Below are positions 44,814 to 52,899 of a stretch of 64,000 bases of DNA, one piece after another. Under the pieces are notes generated by a model, which worked only from the letters and a program-made list of their open reading frames with translations, was not told the DNA's origin and ran no database searches. Made by a program: the position numbers and the translations under genes. Source of the DNA: an uncultured Roseovarius sp. (GTDB taxonomy: Bacteria; Pseudomonadota; Alphaproteobacteria; Rhodobacterales; Rhodobacteraceae); NCBI RefSeq assembly GCF_947489715.1, contig NZ_CANLER010000009.1, positions 141,862-205,861 of the forward strand, read 5' to 3'. Positions within the stretch are counted from its first letter, which is position 1; each line of letters starts with the position of its first letter.

Positions 44814-46055
44814 ATGCCTACAATGAAAACGCCATATCGGGTGATTAACCCGCCTGAGTACGTATCTAAGTATCTCGAGAAAGCCCGGAAGATCAGAAAC
44901 CAAAACTGGAGCGCACTGTTCGACGCGTTCCAAGCTGGCGACCAGCGGAAAGTCCGCAAACTCAGAGACGCGTACTTCAAGAACGATGCCCACAAAGCCG
45001 CCTATTTATTTCAGGCTGGCGTTCGCTGGCCCAACGTCTCATCTTGGGAAACCGAAGTGGCAGGATTTGACCCCCTGCACCCAATGCAACACGTCGTGGA
45101 CTGGTGGCGGCAACCTAAAATTGGTGATGGCTTCCGGTATGTTTGCGATCTTTCTGCGCATCTGAAAGCTGCACATATGATGGCCGCTGACGTCGTTCGT
45201 GCCCAGATGAACGTCCCTTGCTTCATCTACAATGTCAAACGATCACATCGCTTCGCAGATGGCACAGGACGGGGCGCACTTGTTCAAAGGCTGCTGGCGC
45301 AGCTTCGCGCAGGCTTCGTACACTACAGAATTTATGACGCACGGGATTGCTTCAACAGCATCAGTCCCGGCGCATTGATACCACCCAATTTACCACTACC
45401 ATGGAGGATATATGAAAACACACTGAACCTAGAAAACCTGAGTTTCCGGCACGACACGGTACGTGAACGGAGACATTTCGCCGATATTACCTTCTATAGG
45501 GATATTGTTAATGCAGAGGGAGCAAGCGGGCCGGATGGTCTTATGCAAGGGTCCCCTAGTTCGAACGTCATACTCGCGTATTTGCTGCAACACGCACCAC
45601 AGCCTGATCCTCAGGATGGCTGCATTCTCCTCTATGGGGACGACCTGATTGCGCTTTCACGCACACCGACGATTGCGAGTAGGGTAGACCGGGCAGTTAC
45701 TCAATTCTTTGAGCAACCCACTCTTGGCCCGCTCCAGCTGCACAGACGCGCCTCCGGTCACCTCGGCAGTTTCGAATACCTAGGGTACGAATTCATTTAC
45801 TCCGAAGTTGAGGATGACTGGCAGGTAAACCTGTCTTCGAGAAACTGGAACAACCTTGTGCGCATACGAAATGGGGAGGCGTTAAAGCACTGGCCTATGC
45901 ATGGCCCATGGGTCGACCGCCAAATCGCACATCGGATCGCAAAATCCTTGGAAGGTCACAATGCTTTGACTGATCCAGTAGCTATCCTAGAGACGATTGT
46001 TTTGGGTGGATGGGATATTCTGGAAATTGCGTCAGCAGCAAGTGGGCGAATTTAG
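44814..46055 (+). CDS. Reverse transcriptase (unclassified, YGDD)
   Basis: RNA-directed DNA polymerase of 413 aa. Start ATG 44814 has GGAG eight to nine bases upstream. Polymerase motifs are visible in order: motif A YDARDCFNSIS (Asp175), motif B LMQGSPSSNVILAYLL (Gln245-Gly-Ser-Pro), motif C LLYGDDLIAL (Tyr274-Gly-Asp-Asp277), motif E SFEYLGYEFIY. No maturase X, endonuclease, nuclease or transmembrane domain is evident; an N-terminal helical extension of about 150 residues precedes the palm. YGDD rather than YADD or YVDD is unusual for a bacterial RT. It is neither clearly a group II intron, a retron nor a DGR enzyme from these motifs; an Abi/UG-type defence RT is possible. Confidence 0.85.
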   Translation: MPTMKTPYRVINPPEYVSKYLEKARKIRNQNWSALFDAFQAGDQRKVRKLRDAYFKNDAHKAAYLFQAGVRWPNVSSWETEVAGFDPLHPMQHVVDWWRQPKIGDGFRYVCDLSAHLKAAHMMAADVVRAQMNVPCFIYNVKRSHRFADGTGRGALVQRLLAQLRAGFVHYRIYDARDCFNSISPGALIPPNLPLPWRIYENTLNLENLSFRHDTVRERRHFADITFYRDIVNAEGASGPDGLMQGSPSSNVILAYLLQHAPQPDPQDGCILLYGDDLIALSRTPTIASRVDRAVTQFFEQPTLGPLQLHRRASGHLGSFEYLGYEFIYSEVEDDWQVNLSSRNWNNLVRIRNGEALKHWPMHGPWVDRQIAHRIAKSLEGHNALTDPVAILETIVLGGWDILEIASAASGRI

Positions 46056-46180
46056 AATGGACAGTTGCCAAAATTGCGGGTGCTTTGGCGGGAGGAGCTA
46101 TGGCTGTGATGTTTGATGATGTCACTTTGTGTCACTTTCTATGGAAACACCGTAGCTAGGTTGTAGTGATTGATGATGAT

Positions 46181-46358
46181 CCATTGTGATCCCTTCTGTC
46201 GGAAAACTGGAACTGAGCTACAACGACCAGTGATTGCCCTTTGTTGCCCCTTCTATCGAAAAACCAGCATCCAGTTGCAACGGGTTGCAAGGGGCAATGG
46301 TTATCCATCGTTATCCCTCTCCCCCGAAAACTGCCGCTGAGTTGCAACCAGTTGCAGG
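46181..46358 (+). repeat. Three imperfect repeats after the reverse transcriptase (candidate ncRNA)
   Basis: Units at 46181-46230, 46238-46292 and 46305-46358 align as CCATTGTTATCCCTTC, then CGAAAACTG, then CTGAGTTGCAAC and GTTGCAGG, with unit starts 57 and 67 bases apart. Each later unit ends with a self-complementary GTTGCAAC followed by a second GTTGCA. A 14-bp part of unit 3 (TTGCAACCAGTTGC, 46342-46355) recurs inverted before the RT at 44733-44746. The region begins about 125 bp after the RT stop and holds no convincing gene. Confidence 0.6.
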
Positions 46359-46374
46359 AACCCTTTCGGAAATG

Positions 46375-46632
46375 TCACTTGTCGCGGGTCATCTTCTCGA
46401 ATGTTTTTTCAAGATGCGGAAACGGGTTCCAGCCGATGCTGTCGGCGACTTGCAGAAATTCTATCATGTCCAATCGCCGCTCATGGCCTTCAAACTTGGC
46501 GACATATGACTGCGGCTTATCAAGTGCAAGCGCAACTTGCTGCTGAGTAATTCCCGCCTCGCGGCGTGCGGTTCTCAAGGCTTCGATAAGCTCTCTATAC
46601 CGTTCATCATAAATGCTTTTTGACACGCGCAC
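46375..46632 (-). CDS. XRE-family regulator
   Basis: 85-aa Cro/CI helix-turn-helix protein (ALRTARREAGITQQQVALAL then DKPQSYVAKFEGHERRLDMI). GTG start at 46632 or 46626. Its promoter region carries the palindrome at 46679-46697, so it probably represses itself and the divergent exported-protein genes. It lies antisense to the RT, with the repeat region between their 3' ends. Confidence 0.85.
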   Translation of the reverse strand: MRVSKSIYDERYRELIEALRTARREAGITQQQVALALDKPQSYVAKFEGHERRLDMIEFLQVADSIGWNPFPHLEKTFEKMTRDK

Positions 46633-46678
46633 ATTCCGTTTGACCCAATCTGATCAAGTCGGTATGCAAAGGTGAGTG

Positions 46679-46697
46679 ATATCCCAAAACGGGATAT
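46679..46697. promoter_or_regulatory. Palindromic operator
   Basis: ATATCCC-N5-GGGATAT is a perfect 7-bp inverted repeat, with a further ATATCC half-site a few bases on, between the divergent XRE and exported-protein genes. Confidence 0.65.
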
Positions 46698-46762
46698 TAT
46701 ATCCGCCGACGGTTGACGATCAGCCGAGGCGAAACGGAATAATATGAGAGGTTAGAAGCGTT

Positions 46763-47065
46763 TTGAAACAGCAGTTTTTGTATGCATCCGCTGCAATTCT
46801 GGGATTGGCGTCGGGACCGGCAGCAGCACAGACGATACAGGGCGCATATGTTGGGTGCGTCACCGAGACCGCGTTAGATGAATTTGTGGCGGCTGCGGCG
46901 GCAAACGATTTGCAGCAAATCCAAGCGCTGAACGGGACCCTGTGCATCTCAATCGAAGGCCTTCAGTTCTCTGTCGTGGATCGCGGTTGGAGCAAAAGCC
47001 AAGTGCGTGTCTATGGGAACGGCCAGTCCGCACTTCTTTGGACCGTCTCCAAGGCAGTGAAATAG
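46763..47065 (+). CDS. Small exported protein 1
   Basis: 100-aa protein using a TTG start (MKQQFLYASAAILGLASGP); signal peptide with likely cut at AAA-QT near residue 23. The mature part of about 77 residues has two cysteines (VGCVTE and GTLCIS) that could form a disulfide. No family recognised. Its neighbour at 47086 is a similar-sized exported protein also with paired cysteines, suggesting a functional pair. Confidence 0.6.
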   Translation: MKQQFLYASAAILGLASGPAAAQTIQGAYVGCVTETALDEFVAAAAANDLQQIQALNGTLCISIEGLQFSVVDRGWSKSQVRVYGNGQSALLWTVSKAVK

Positions 47066-47085
47066 AAACTGTGAAAGCATTTCCC

Positions 47086-47499
47086 ATGAACTTATTCGCC
47101 GCCACTCCCGGTGTTCTCAAGCGCTTTGCTATTTTGGCTGCCGTCGCGGTGTTTCCGTTCGGCGCAATGGCCGACGTTAGATCGGACGCCGCGCAAGCAC
47201 TTGAGATGTGGCAACCAACATCCATTAAGTATTCAAACGGCACATTGACGGTCGTCTTGCCCCAGCAACGAATTACAGAAGACATCTACACAGCAGCGCT
47301 TTCCAACGGGCTGTGCCTTGGAACGCTCTACGGCAAAGATTTTTCAGCGGTCAAAGAATTTGTCGTGCTGAACCGGCACGGCGCTCAGGGCTACGTGTAC
47401 GAGCGCGGGGGGACCGACTGCGAGGCCATCCTTGACGAAGACCAACGCCGGTTCAAAGACCTACGCATACACATACTCGGTGCCACGCACTGGTATTGA
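47086..47499 (+). CDS. Small exported protein 2
   Basis: 137-aa protein. ATG 47086 has GAAAG eight bases upstream; GTG 47071 is an alternative. Signal peptide (RFAILAAVAVFPFGAMA, cut before DV). The mature part contains YSNGTLTVVLPQQRITEDIY and NGLCLG and GGTDCEAI, two cysteines. It starts 20 bp after protein 1, forming an operon. Function unknown. Confidence 0.6.
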   Translation: MNLFAATPGVLKRFAILAAVAVFPFGAMADVRSDAAQALEMWQPTSIKYSNGTLTVVLPQQRITEDIYTAALSNGLCLGTLYGKDFSAVKEFVVLNRHGAQGYVYERGGTDCEAILDEDQRRFKDLRIHILGATHWY

Positions 47500-47525
47500 T
47501 AGCGTTCGTTCTCTTGAAATCCGAG

Positions 47526-48029
47526 ATGGATGCCAAAGCGCTTCTGAAAATCGTGAAGGGCTTGAACCCAGATGTGCCGCTTCACAAACAGCTTGAACGT
47601 GATCTCAAGATTGGTCCGGGCTATGGGCGTGCTTGGTATCGGTCTCAGAAAGAGCATTGGGTCAGGTGGCTGTCGGAATATGACACCCCCGGCCCCTATG
47701 GCCGCCGCCCTCGTGCCCGCACGCCTGCGGAGACCGTCTACAACCGCCTCATGTGCCCGCCGATGGTGTTTTGGCTGGCAGAGGCGGTGGGCGTGCAAGA
47801 GACACCTCTGCAAGAAGCGCGCTTCGCCGCGATCTCCACTACGAAACACCAAGCATCTCAAGCGGGAGTTATAAGATCGAGGTTGCCTTGGGGCCTAGTA
47901 TTTCGATGCATATTGGACGGCAATTTCGAAATGTCGGATGCCACCACCGTTTTCGAAAGACAAAAACCGGCTGCTTCTACTTCACCAACGGCGTGTACAA
48001 TATTGAAGGAAGAGCTCACTTTAACTTGA
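47526..48029 (+). CDS. Island protein of unknown function
   Basis: 167-aa open frame starting at ATG 47526, 26 bp after the exported-protein stop. The segment AETVYNRLMCPPMVFWLAEA followed by QASQAGVIRSRLPW resembles a small helical domain seen in hypothetical proteins of alphaproteobacterial phages and islands. The last 35 residues (SDATTVFERQKPAASTSPTA onward) look unlike the rest and the stop overlaps the convergent kinase gene by 14 bp, so the C-terminus may be altered by a frameshift. Confidence 0.55.
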   Translation: MDAKALLKIVKGLNPDVPLHKQLERDLKIGPGYGRAWYRSQKEHWVRWLSEYDTPGPYGRRPRARTPAETVYNRLMCPPMVFWLAEAVGVQETPLQEARFAAISTTKHQASQAGVIRSRLPWGLVFRCILDGNFEMSDATTVFERQKPAASTSPTACTILKEELTLT

Positions 48030-49083
48030 GAACGGGTAGCGCCCGTGGAGCCTGACCGCCATCGTAACATGAAAATACAACGCTCTCGTTGACCTTAGGC
48101 AATTGGCCAAAAACGCTGTCTTTGTGAAAGAAGACGTCGTCTCCAGCGGTGCGAATAAAGCCCCAAGCGTTGTGTATGTAGTTTTTGATAGTGCCTACTC
48201 TTCGATCCGAGACTGTGTAACAAAGCGCGTCACACATCTCTACAAGTTGGTCGGCTGTAGGTCGACTTGTGGCATCCAACTGCAGGCAACGACTAGCAAT
48301 CTCGATAATCTCTTCTGCGAGAGGCCTAAATTGCGACTTTGATGTAACGAATTTTGGGGTACTAATCGGAGTGTTCTTGGTAATGTTGCCGACGGCTCGA
48401 AGGCCAGAGCCATAAGGATAGTCACCATACAATATGTGTAAAACAATCGCTCCGACTGACCAAACGTCCGCTGGAAGACCAACGGTGTCAGGCGCATCAA
48501 TTGCCTCCGGAGCCATATAGGGAATTGCCCCAAGAGCGGTTGCCGAAGCCGAGAGCGAGGCGTCGCCGCCTTCAACGGCCTCGTCCATTTCAGCTTCGGC
48601 CATCTTAGCGATGCCAAAATCTGTTACTTTTAATTCTGTTACATTGTACTCACCAACGATCATAATATTGGTCGGCTTCAGATCACGGTGCACAACACCA
48701 TTATGATGAGCTGCGGCCACGCCCTTCGCCAAGTGACGAAAGATTTTTGCTACTAGGTAGGGGTCAATGTAGTCGGTTCTTGTGAGAAGAGCCGCCTTCA
48801 AATCTTTACCCGCAATCAACTCCTCTATTAAAAAGGTTGACCCGTCTTCTTCAACATAATCAAGGGTCTTGGCTACATTGGGGTGATTTACTTTTGCAGC
48901 AACAATTGCGCTGCGCCTAAACCTCTTCTCTGCAGACGGGTTCTTCGGGGTTTTAAGCGCCACGACCCTGTCAGTGACAGTATCTTTTGCAACATACACA
49001 AACTGCATACCACCTTCGTCGAGGTAATTCTGAACAACATATCGGCCACCAATAGTCTGGCCTGAACTTAGAGGTCCGGTCAT
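48016..49083 (-). CDS. Ser/Thr protein kinase with C-terminal cold-shock domain
   Basis: 355-aa Hanks-type kinase. Gly-rich loop LDEGGMQFVYVAKD, Lys44 (VALKTP), HRDLKPTN 132-139, DFG 155-157 and APE 191-193 are all present, so it should be active. Residues about 296-355 form a cold-shock (OB-fold) domain: GTIKNYIHNAWGFIR, GDDVFFHK and PKVNESVVFSC align with the RNP1 (GFI) and RNP2 (DVFVH) motifs of CspA. No membrane segment is seen. The kinase/CSD fusion suggests a cytoplasmic kinase that senses single-stranded nucleic acid. Translationally coupled (ATGA) to the preceding kinase. Confidence 0.88.
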   Translation of the reverse strand: MTGPLSSGQTIGGRYVVQNYLDEGGMQFVYVAKDTVTDRVVALKTPKNPSAEKRFRRSAIVAAKVNHPNVAKTLDYVEEDGSTFLIEELIAGKDLKAALLTRTDYIDPYLVAKIFRHLAKGVAAAHHNGVVHRDLKPTNIMIVGEYNVTELKVTDFGIAKMAEAEMDEAVEGGDASLSASATALGAIPYMAPEAIDAPDTVGLPADVWSVGAIVLHILYGDYPYGSGLRAVGNITKNTPISTPKFVTSKSQFRPLAEEIIEIASRCLQLDATSRPTADQLVEMCDALCYTVSDRRVGTIKNYIHNAWGFIRTAGDDVFFHKDSVFGQLPKVNESVVFSCYDGGQAPRALPVLKLK

Positions 49084-50135
49084 GCGATGATCTCCGGATT
49101 GGATAGATCAAATGTTACGTATGCTCTCTGCGTTGCTCTTCTTTCAGGCCCGCCCAGTGTTAAAACACACGCGCCGGGAAGAGCGTCGCCAACCGCCACT
49201 GCTGCATTGTTTACGAATACGTCGCCAGCAACATTTGTAACTTTAAAAAGCAACCCATCATATTCGATTTTAACGCCCGCGATGCTCCCAAAGGTTAGGC
49301 TTACAGATGTATTGTCTTTGTCCAAATAGGACGGCTTACCGTTGAGTACCACGAGGGCTCGATGTCGGTTGAATAGAAGGTGTTTCTCGATGGTTTGACA
49401 AACAGCACTCATTTTGGGCCGATTACTCGGTAAATGTGCCATGCAAGCAAAAAGAGTATCGGCAACGTCTGTCGGTATGGTGAATGGCAAACTCAGAAAG
49501 GGATTGCTAGCGAAGGCGCTCGGTGGTTCTGCGCTCAATTCAGCGCATAGAGATTGTGTGCCGAAATACAAGGCGGTTGCGCCGAATGCGAAGATATCAA
49601 TGCTTTGCGTAAACTGAGTACCGGCAACATATTGTTCTGGAGCGGAAAAACCAACTGTTCCGACAAATCCCACTGTCGCAGCTGCAGGACCATCCTCTCG
49701 AGCCAACCCGAAATCGAAAATTTTGAGAATACCCTCTTGATCGACCTTCATGTTGTTGGGCTTGATGTCCCTGTGTATCAAACCGGCAGCATGAATGTCT
49801 GATATACCGGATGCGATTTGCCACAGAATGAAGAGAAAATCGTCGGCTGAAGAAGGGGCAATGTCGGTTGAAAACAAATCCTTTCCATCAACGAACTCTT
49901 GTACAATTCCAACACTGGTATTGTCTACGCAAACATCAAATACTTGAACCACATGTTTTGAGCGGATCGTATACAGAGCTTGCAGTTCATCATTCAGTCG
50001 GCGTGTTTTGAAGCGCCTTGGCATAACCTTCAAAGCCACTGGACGTTCAAGAATACGATCATGGCATTTAAATACAGTTGCCATTCCACCATCCATTGCG
50101 TCGCCGTCAATGGCGTATCGCTCAGGCAAATCCAT
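49080..50135 (-). CDS. Ser/Thr protein kinase with C-terminal FHA-like domain
   Basis: 351-aa Hanks-type kinase. DGGMATVFKCHD loop, Lys36 (VALKVM), HRDIKPNN 121-128, DFG 141-143 and APE 165-167 are intact. Residues about 259-350 form a beta-rich domain (ALVVLNGKPSYLDKDN, VKIEYDGLLFKVTN, GDVFVNNAAVAVGD, CVLTLGGPERRA) that I read as FHA-like, a phosphothreonine reader; this part is less certain. No transmembrane segment. It lies five bases after the phosphatase gene and overlaps the next kinase, so the three are one operon. Confidence 0.85.
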   Translation of the reverse strand: MDLPERYAIDGDAMDGGMATVFKCHDRILERPVALKVMPRRFKTRRLNDELQALYTIRSKHVVQVFDVCVDNTSVGIVQEFVDGKDLFSTDIAPSSADDFLFILWQIASGISDIHAAGLIHRDIKPNNMKVDQEGILKIFDFGLAREDGPAAATVGFVGTVGFSAPEQYVAGTQFTQSIDIFAFGATALYFGTQSLCAELSAEPPSAFASNPFLSLPFTIPTDVADTLFACMAHLPSNRPKMSAVCQTIEKHLLFNRHRALVVLNGKPSYLDKDNTSVSLTFGSIAGVKIEYDGLLFKVTNVAGDVFVNNAAVAVGDALPGACVLTLGGPERRATQRAYVTFDLSNPEIIA

Positions 50136-50140
50136 TCAAA

Positions 50141-51256
50141 TTACTCTTTCTTTGAAAATTCGATATCAAGTTGAGGAGTGTCCTTGCTTTCCGCCTTCTT
50201 TGCACGGCTTTTCCTCGGTTTTTTAGGAGTGGTTTTTCGCTTCAATGGCAATAGCTCGGGTTCGTCATCCTCAATTAATTGTGGCTCAATCTCATCGGTG
50301 GCGCTCTGGTCATTGGACGGGATTTGATCGGAGTTTTGTACCCCGCTGCCAATACCATTATTAGGATTTGGCATAGAATTAAGCTGCAATTGTATGTCCA
50401 ACTCACCAAATGCATCCCAAATCTGAATGCCATCGCCGATTACTCGGCGATCTGACGGGTAAAACGGGAAACCAAGACAGGCAAGCGTCGCATTGTCGGG
50501 GCCGCCGCACCATTTGGCAACGTCGACTAAACGCTTGGCTGTGGCACCAGCATCAGGGGCATTCTCAATTATTTTCTTGAACCAATTGGAGCCGTATTCA
50601 AGGTAATGAACCCCATCTGTAGTCAGAATTAGTTTACCCTCTAAAACCTCCCTCACTTCCCCAAGATGAGGTTCAAAGTCTTTCCCCATTCCAACGAACT
50701 GAAGAATTTTCGAATGTTCTGCTGGGACCGCCCCGCTCTTATTTAATTGTCCTGCAATAGTATCGTCTGTCGTCAACAGCTTAAGCGAGTTTTTTGCATG
50801 TAGATAGATGCGGCTATCTCCCGCACTCACCCAAAACGGTGGCATTCCAGAAGAGAACAATACGGCCACTAATGTCGAGCCACCCCTCCCAACGTAATCG
50901 CGATACACAGCTTCATTGGCAGAAGTCGCAGCCCGTGTCATGCGTGCCGACGGTGAGATGGATTTCAATTGGGATAGTTCGCAAATCGCGGATGTGAAAG
51001 ACGCGATAGCGAGGGCGGCGCAAGCTGCACCATCCTTCATTCCCCCGATACCATCAGCAACTACAGCAACAGCGTAGTCTCGTGCTTGGGCGTCGACACC
51101 TTTAAAGACAATAGCCTTGTCTTGGTTGTCACTACGAACGTTTCCGATCTCGCTCGCGATTGCCCCCTTTAGTGACGCAACTTTGCGAACACCAGACGAA
51201 CCAGTCTCACGTTGCAACCAATTGTATAGTTTTCTCTGAATGAAGCTGTTTTCCAT
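50141..51256 (-). CDS. PP2C-type Ser/Thr phosphatase with Lys-rich tail
   Basis: 371-aa PPM phosphatase; ATG 51256 chosen, with 51310 as alternative. Motifs: RSDNQDKAI near 41, VVADGIGGMKDG with metal-binding Asp68, SAGDSRIYLH at 145, LTTDGVHYLE (Asp214) and GGPDNATL (Asp254). After residue about 265 a long acidic then strongly basic tail follows (KRKTTPKKPRKSRAKKAESK), unusual for PP2C and possibly nucleic-acid or partner binding. First gene of the kinase operon, next to attR; it should reverse the action of the two kinases. Confidence 0.9.
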   Translation of the reverse strand: MENSFIQRKLYNWLQRETGSSGVRKVASLKGAIASEIGNVRSDNQDKAIVFKGVDAQARDYAVAVVADGIGGMKDGAACAALAIASFTSAICELSQLKSISPSARMTRAATSANEAVYRDYVGRGGSTLVAVLFSSGMPPFWVSAGDSRIYLHAKNSLKLLTTDDTIAGQLNKSGAVPAEHSKILQFVGMGKDFEPHLGEVREVLEGKLILTTDGVHYLEYGSNWFKKIIENAPDAGATAKRLVDVAKWCGGPDNATLACLGFPFYPSDRRVIGDGIQIWDAFGELDIQLQLNSMPNPNNGIGSGVQNSDQIPSNDQSATDEIEPQLIEDDEPELLPLKRKTTPKKPRKSRAKKAESKDTPQLDIEFSKKE

Positions 51257-51539
51257 GCAAACCAGTCTTTTGGTAGTCCGTGACCTACCGTTTCCTCTTT
51301 CGGTAAACATAATGCCCGTTGCGGATCGGAAGCAATCGCAGAGTTTGGCTGAAGAACCATTCCTTGGAAAAGAAAAGTAGTTGAGGAAGCGTGGGGTGTT
51401 TAAGTTAACAAAAAATGCACAGCAAGAAGATGTTCCCCCCGTAAATGATGACAGCACAGATTGACGGGTGGACTGTGGGGTGGATGCATATCCGTTATTG
51501 TGACTGAAGCACTTGATAATATATAAAAAAATTTAATTT

Positions 51540-51557
51540 AGTGGTGCCCGGGGGCGG
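51540..51557. repeat. attR, within tRNA-Phe 3' end
   Basis: Right copy of the 18-bp direct repeat. All but its first two bases lie in the tRNA-Phe gene (CCA end and acceptor/T-stem strand), so integration regenerated an intact tRNA. Confidence 0.85.
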
Positions 51558-51616
51558 AATCGAACCACCGACACGAGGATTTTCAATCCACTGCTCTACC
51601 CCTGAGCTACCCGGGC
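51542..51616 (-). tRNA. tRNA-Phe (GAA)
   Basis: 75-nt cloverleaf on the minus strand. Acceptor GCCCGGG pairs with CCCGGGC, D-arm GCTCAGGGGTAGAGC, anticodon loop TTGAAAA with anticodon GAA, T-arm GGTTCGATTCC, and an encoded CCA end. It lies 78 bp downstream of yacG and is the island's integration target. Confidence 0.95.
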
Positions 51617-51694
51617 ACGGGGAACGCGACGGCGTTCAGGTGCAGGCGTTCTAGGCGAGGTCGGGCAGGGTGTCCAGAGGGATTGGCAACTTTT

Positions 51695-51877
51695 TCAGTG
51701 TGGTTTCGAAGACTGATGGATTACCTGTTCAAATGCCTCTTCGACGTCCTCGGGTTCCTCTGATGGCACGGCGTAATCACCCTTGAGCCATTTGCCCAGA
51801 TCCAAATCGGCGCAGCGTTTGGAACAAAAAGGACGATAGATCGGGTCCGGTGCTTTTTCGCAAATCGGGCAGCTCAT
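51695..51877 (-). CDS. yacG: YacG-type zinc-binding protein
   Basis: 60-aa protein with a four-cysteine zinc ribbon: C3-P-I-C6 and FC18SKRC22, followed by ADLDLGKWLKGDYAVP, which is the YacG signature. In E. coli YacG inhibits DNA gyrase by binding GyrB. Its ATG overlaps the RNase E/G stop, so it is the last protein gene of the infA-maf-RNase-yacG operon. Confidence 0.92.
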   Translation of the reverse strand: MSCPICEKAPDPIYRPFCSKRCADLDLGKWLKGDYAVPSEEPEDVEEAFEQVIHQSSKPH

Positions 51878-52899
51878 ATCGGGACCTCATTCAAGCCGAC
51901 ACGGTCACGCTTGCGCTGCACCTCAAAATGACCAAGCGGTGTCCATCCGACAAGGGCGCTTTCAACTGGATCGAGCCGAAAGGCGGCGCGCAGGGTGTTT
52001 TCAAACTGGCGACGGTCTTTCTTGTTCATCGGCGCAAGGTCGAGGGTGATCTGGCCACCGATCCCACGCAGGCGTAATTGACGGGGGAGCTCTTTTGCGG
52101 CGGCCAGATTAGCCTTCATGCCGGCTGCTGGGGAAGTGTCAGCACCGGTGTTTACATCGACCGCGGTCAAGGCACGGGTCGGTTCGATAAACATGAAGGC
52201 ACCGCCGGATAGGGGGGCTTTGGCCTGACGCAATGCGTCGATCTGATCCAGAATGCCGTGATCGGCCAAAGCGCCGGGGTCACTGACGACGGTTGCGGGA
52301 CTGGTCCATTCACGCCAGGCAATCGTATGAGGTGTGTCACCATCGATCAGTTTTTCGATTTCCTGGGCCATGCTGTCGTCAATGATGGCAGTGGCCAGAT
52401 CGAGCATCTGATTGATATCTTGCGCAATTTCATCAGCATCGGCTTCTGCGCAGGAGGAGCGCAGGATCAGGCCCATCGCGCTGCCTTCCATCTCTGCATG
52501 GGCAATCTCCAGCAGGGAATCGCGGATATCGTCATCCTTGATCGCGCGCGAAATATTAATCCCGGGCGCGGAAGGGGTGATGATCGCGTAGCGGCTTTTA
52601 AAGAGCAGTTTTTGCGTGACGGGCACGGCTTTGCTCGGTTCGGCATAGCCGGTAACCTGCACCAGCAGCGTGTCGCCGGGGGCCACGCCTTTGACCTGGC
52701 GAAGAAATCCCATACCATCGGGGGTGTTCATGAACATGCCACCTTGGCCTTTGATGGGCCGACCAGCGGTGGCGCGATAGATTGTTCCGGGCGTTGGCGC
52801 ATCCGTTTCGAAGATCAGGTCGTCCAGACGGCCATCGACCATCAGGGCCGCAACCTCGATCTCGTTCACATGGCCCAGTGCTATGAGGCGACCCTTCAT
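51874..52899 (-). CDS. Ribonuclease E/G-family protein (short)
   Basis: 341-aa endoribonuclease-family protein. The catalytic metal site is visible as [10 protein letters not shown] and ITLDLAPMN, matching the DxN...D arrangement of RNase E/G. It is shorter than E. coli RNase G and has no clear S1 RNA-binding domain. Start ATG 52899 overlaps the maf stop (ATGA) with AAGGA eight bases upstream. Likely role in rRNA or mRNA processing; the gene order with maf and yacG is common in Rhodobacterales. Confidence 0.88.
   Translation of the reverse strand: MKGRLIALGHVNEIEVAALMVDGRLDDLIFETDAPTPGTIYRATAGRPIKGQGGMFMNTPDGMGFLRQVKGVAPGDTLLVQVTGYAEPSKAVPVTQKLLFKSRYAIITPSAPGINISRAIKDDDIRDSLLEIAHAEMEGSAMGLILRSSCAEADADEIAQDINQMLDLATAIIDDSMAQEIEKLIDGDTPHTIAWREWTSPATVVSDPGALADHGILDQIDALRQAKAPLSGGAFMFIEPTRALTAVDVNTGADTSPAAGMKANLAAAKELPRQLRLRGIGGQITLDLAPMNKKDRRQFENTLRAAFRLDPVESALVGWTPLGHFEVQRKRDRVGLNEVPI

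Larger units (their letters stand above)
40975..51557. mobile_element. Genomic island integrated at the 3' end of tRNA-Phe
   Basis: 10.58-kb element bounded by the 18-bp direct repeats at 40975-40992 and 51540-51557. It carries a P4-type tyrosine recombinase (broken), AlpA regulators, several small unknown genes, a reverse transcriptase with downstream repeats, an XRE regulator, two exported proteins and a phosphatase/kinase/kinase operon. Codon use and base composition are visibly AT-richer than the surrounding chromosome. No replication, conjugation or virion genes are seen, so it is a small cargo island rather than a prophage or ICE. Confidence 0.85.

Noticed and set aside
46181..46358. 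CRISPR array
   Set aside because: Only three imperfect repeats of 50-55 nt with gaps of 7-12 nt; no spacers of normal size and no cas genes.
44814..46358. Diversity-generating retroelement
   Set aside because: Motif B is QGSPSS rather than the SQ type of DGR enzymes, and no template/variable repeat pair with adenine-specific differences or target gene was found.
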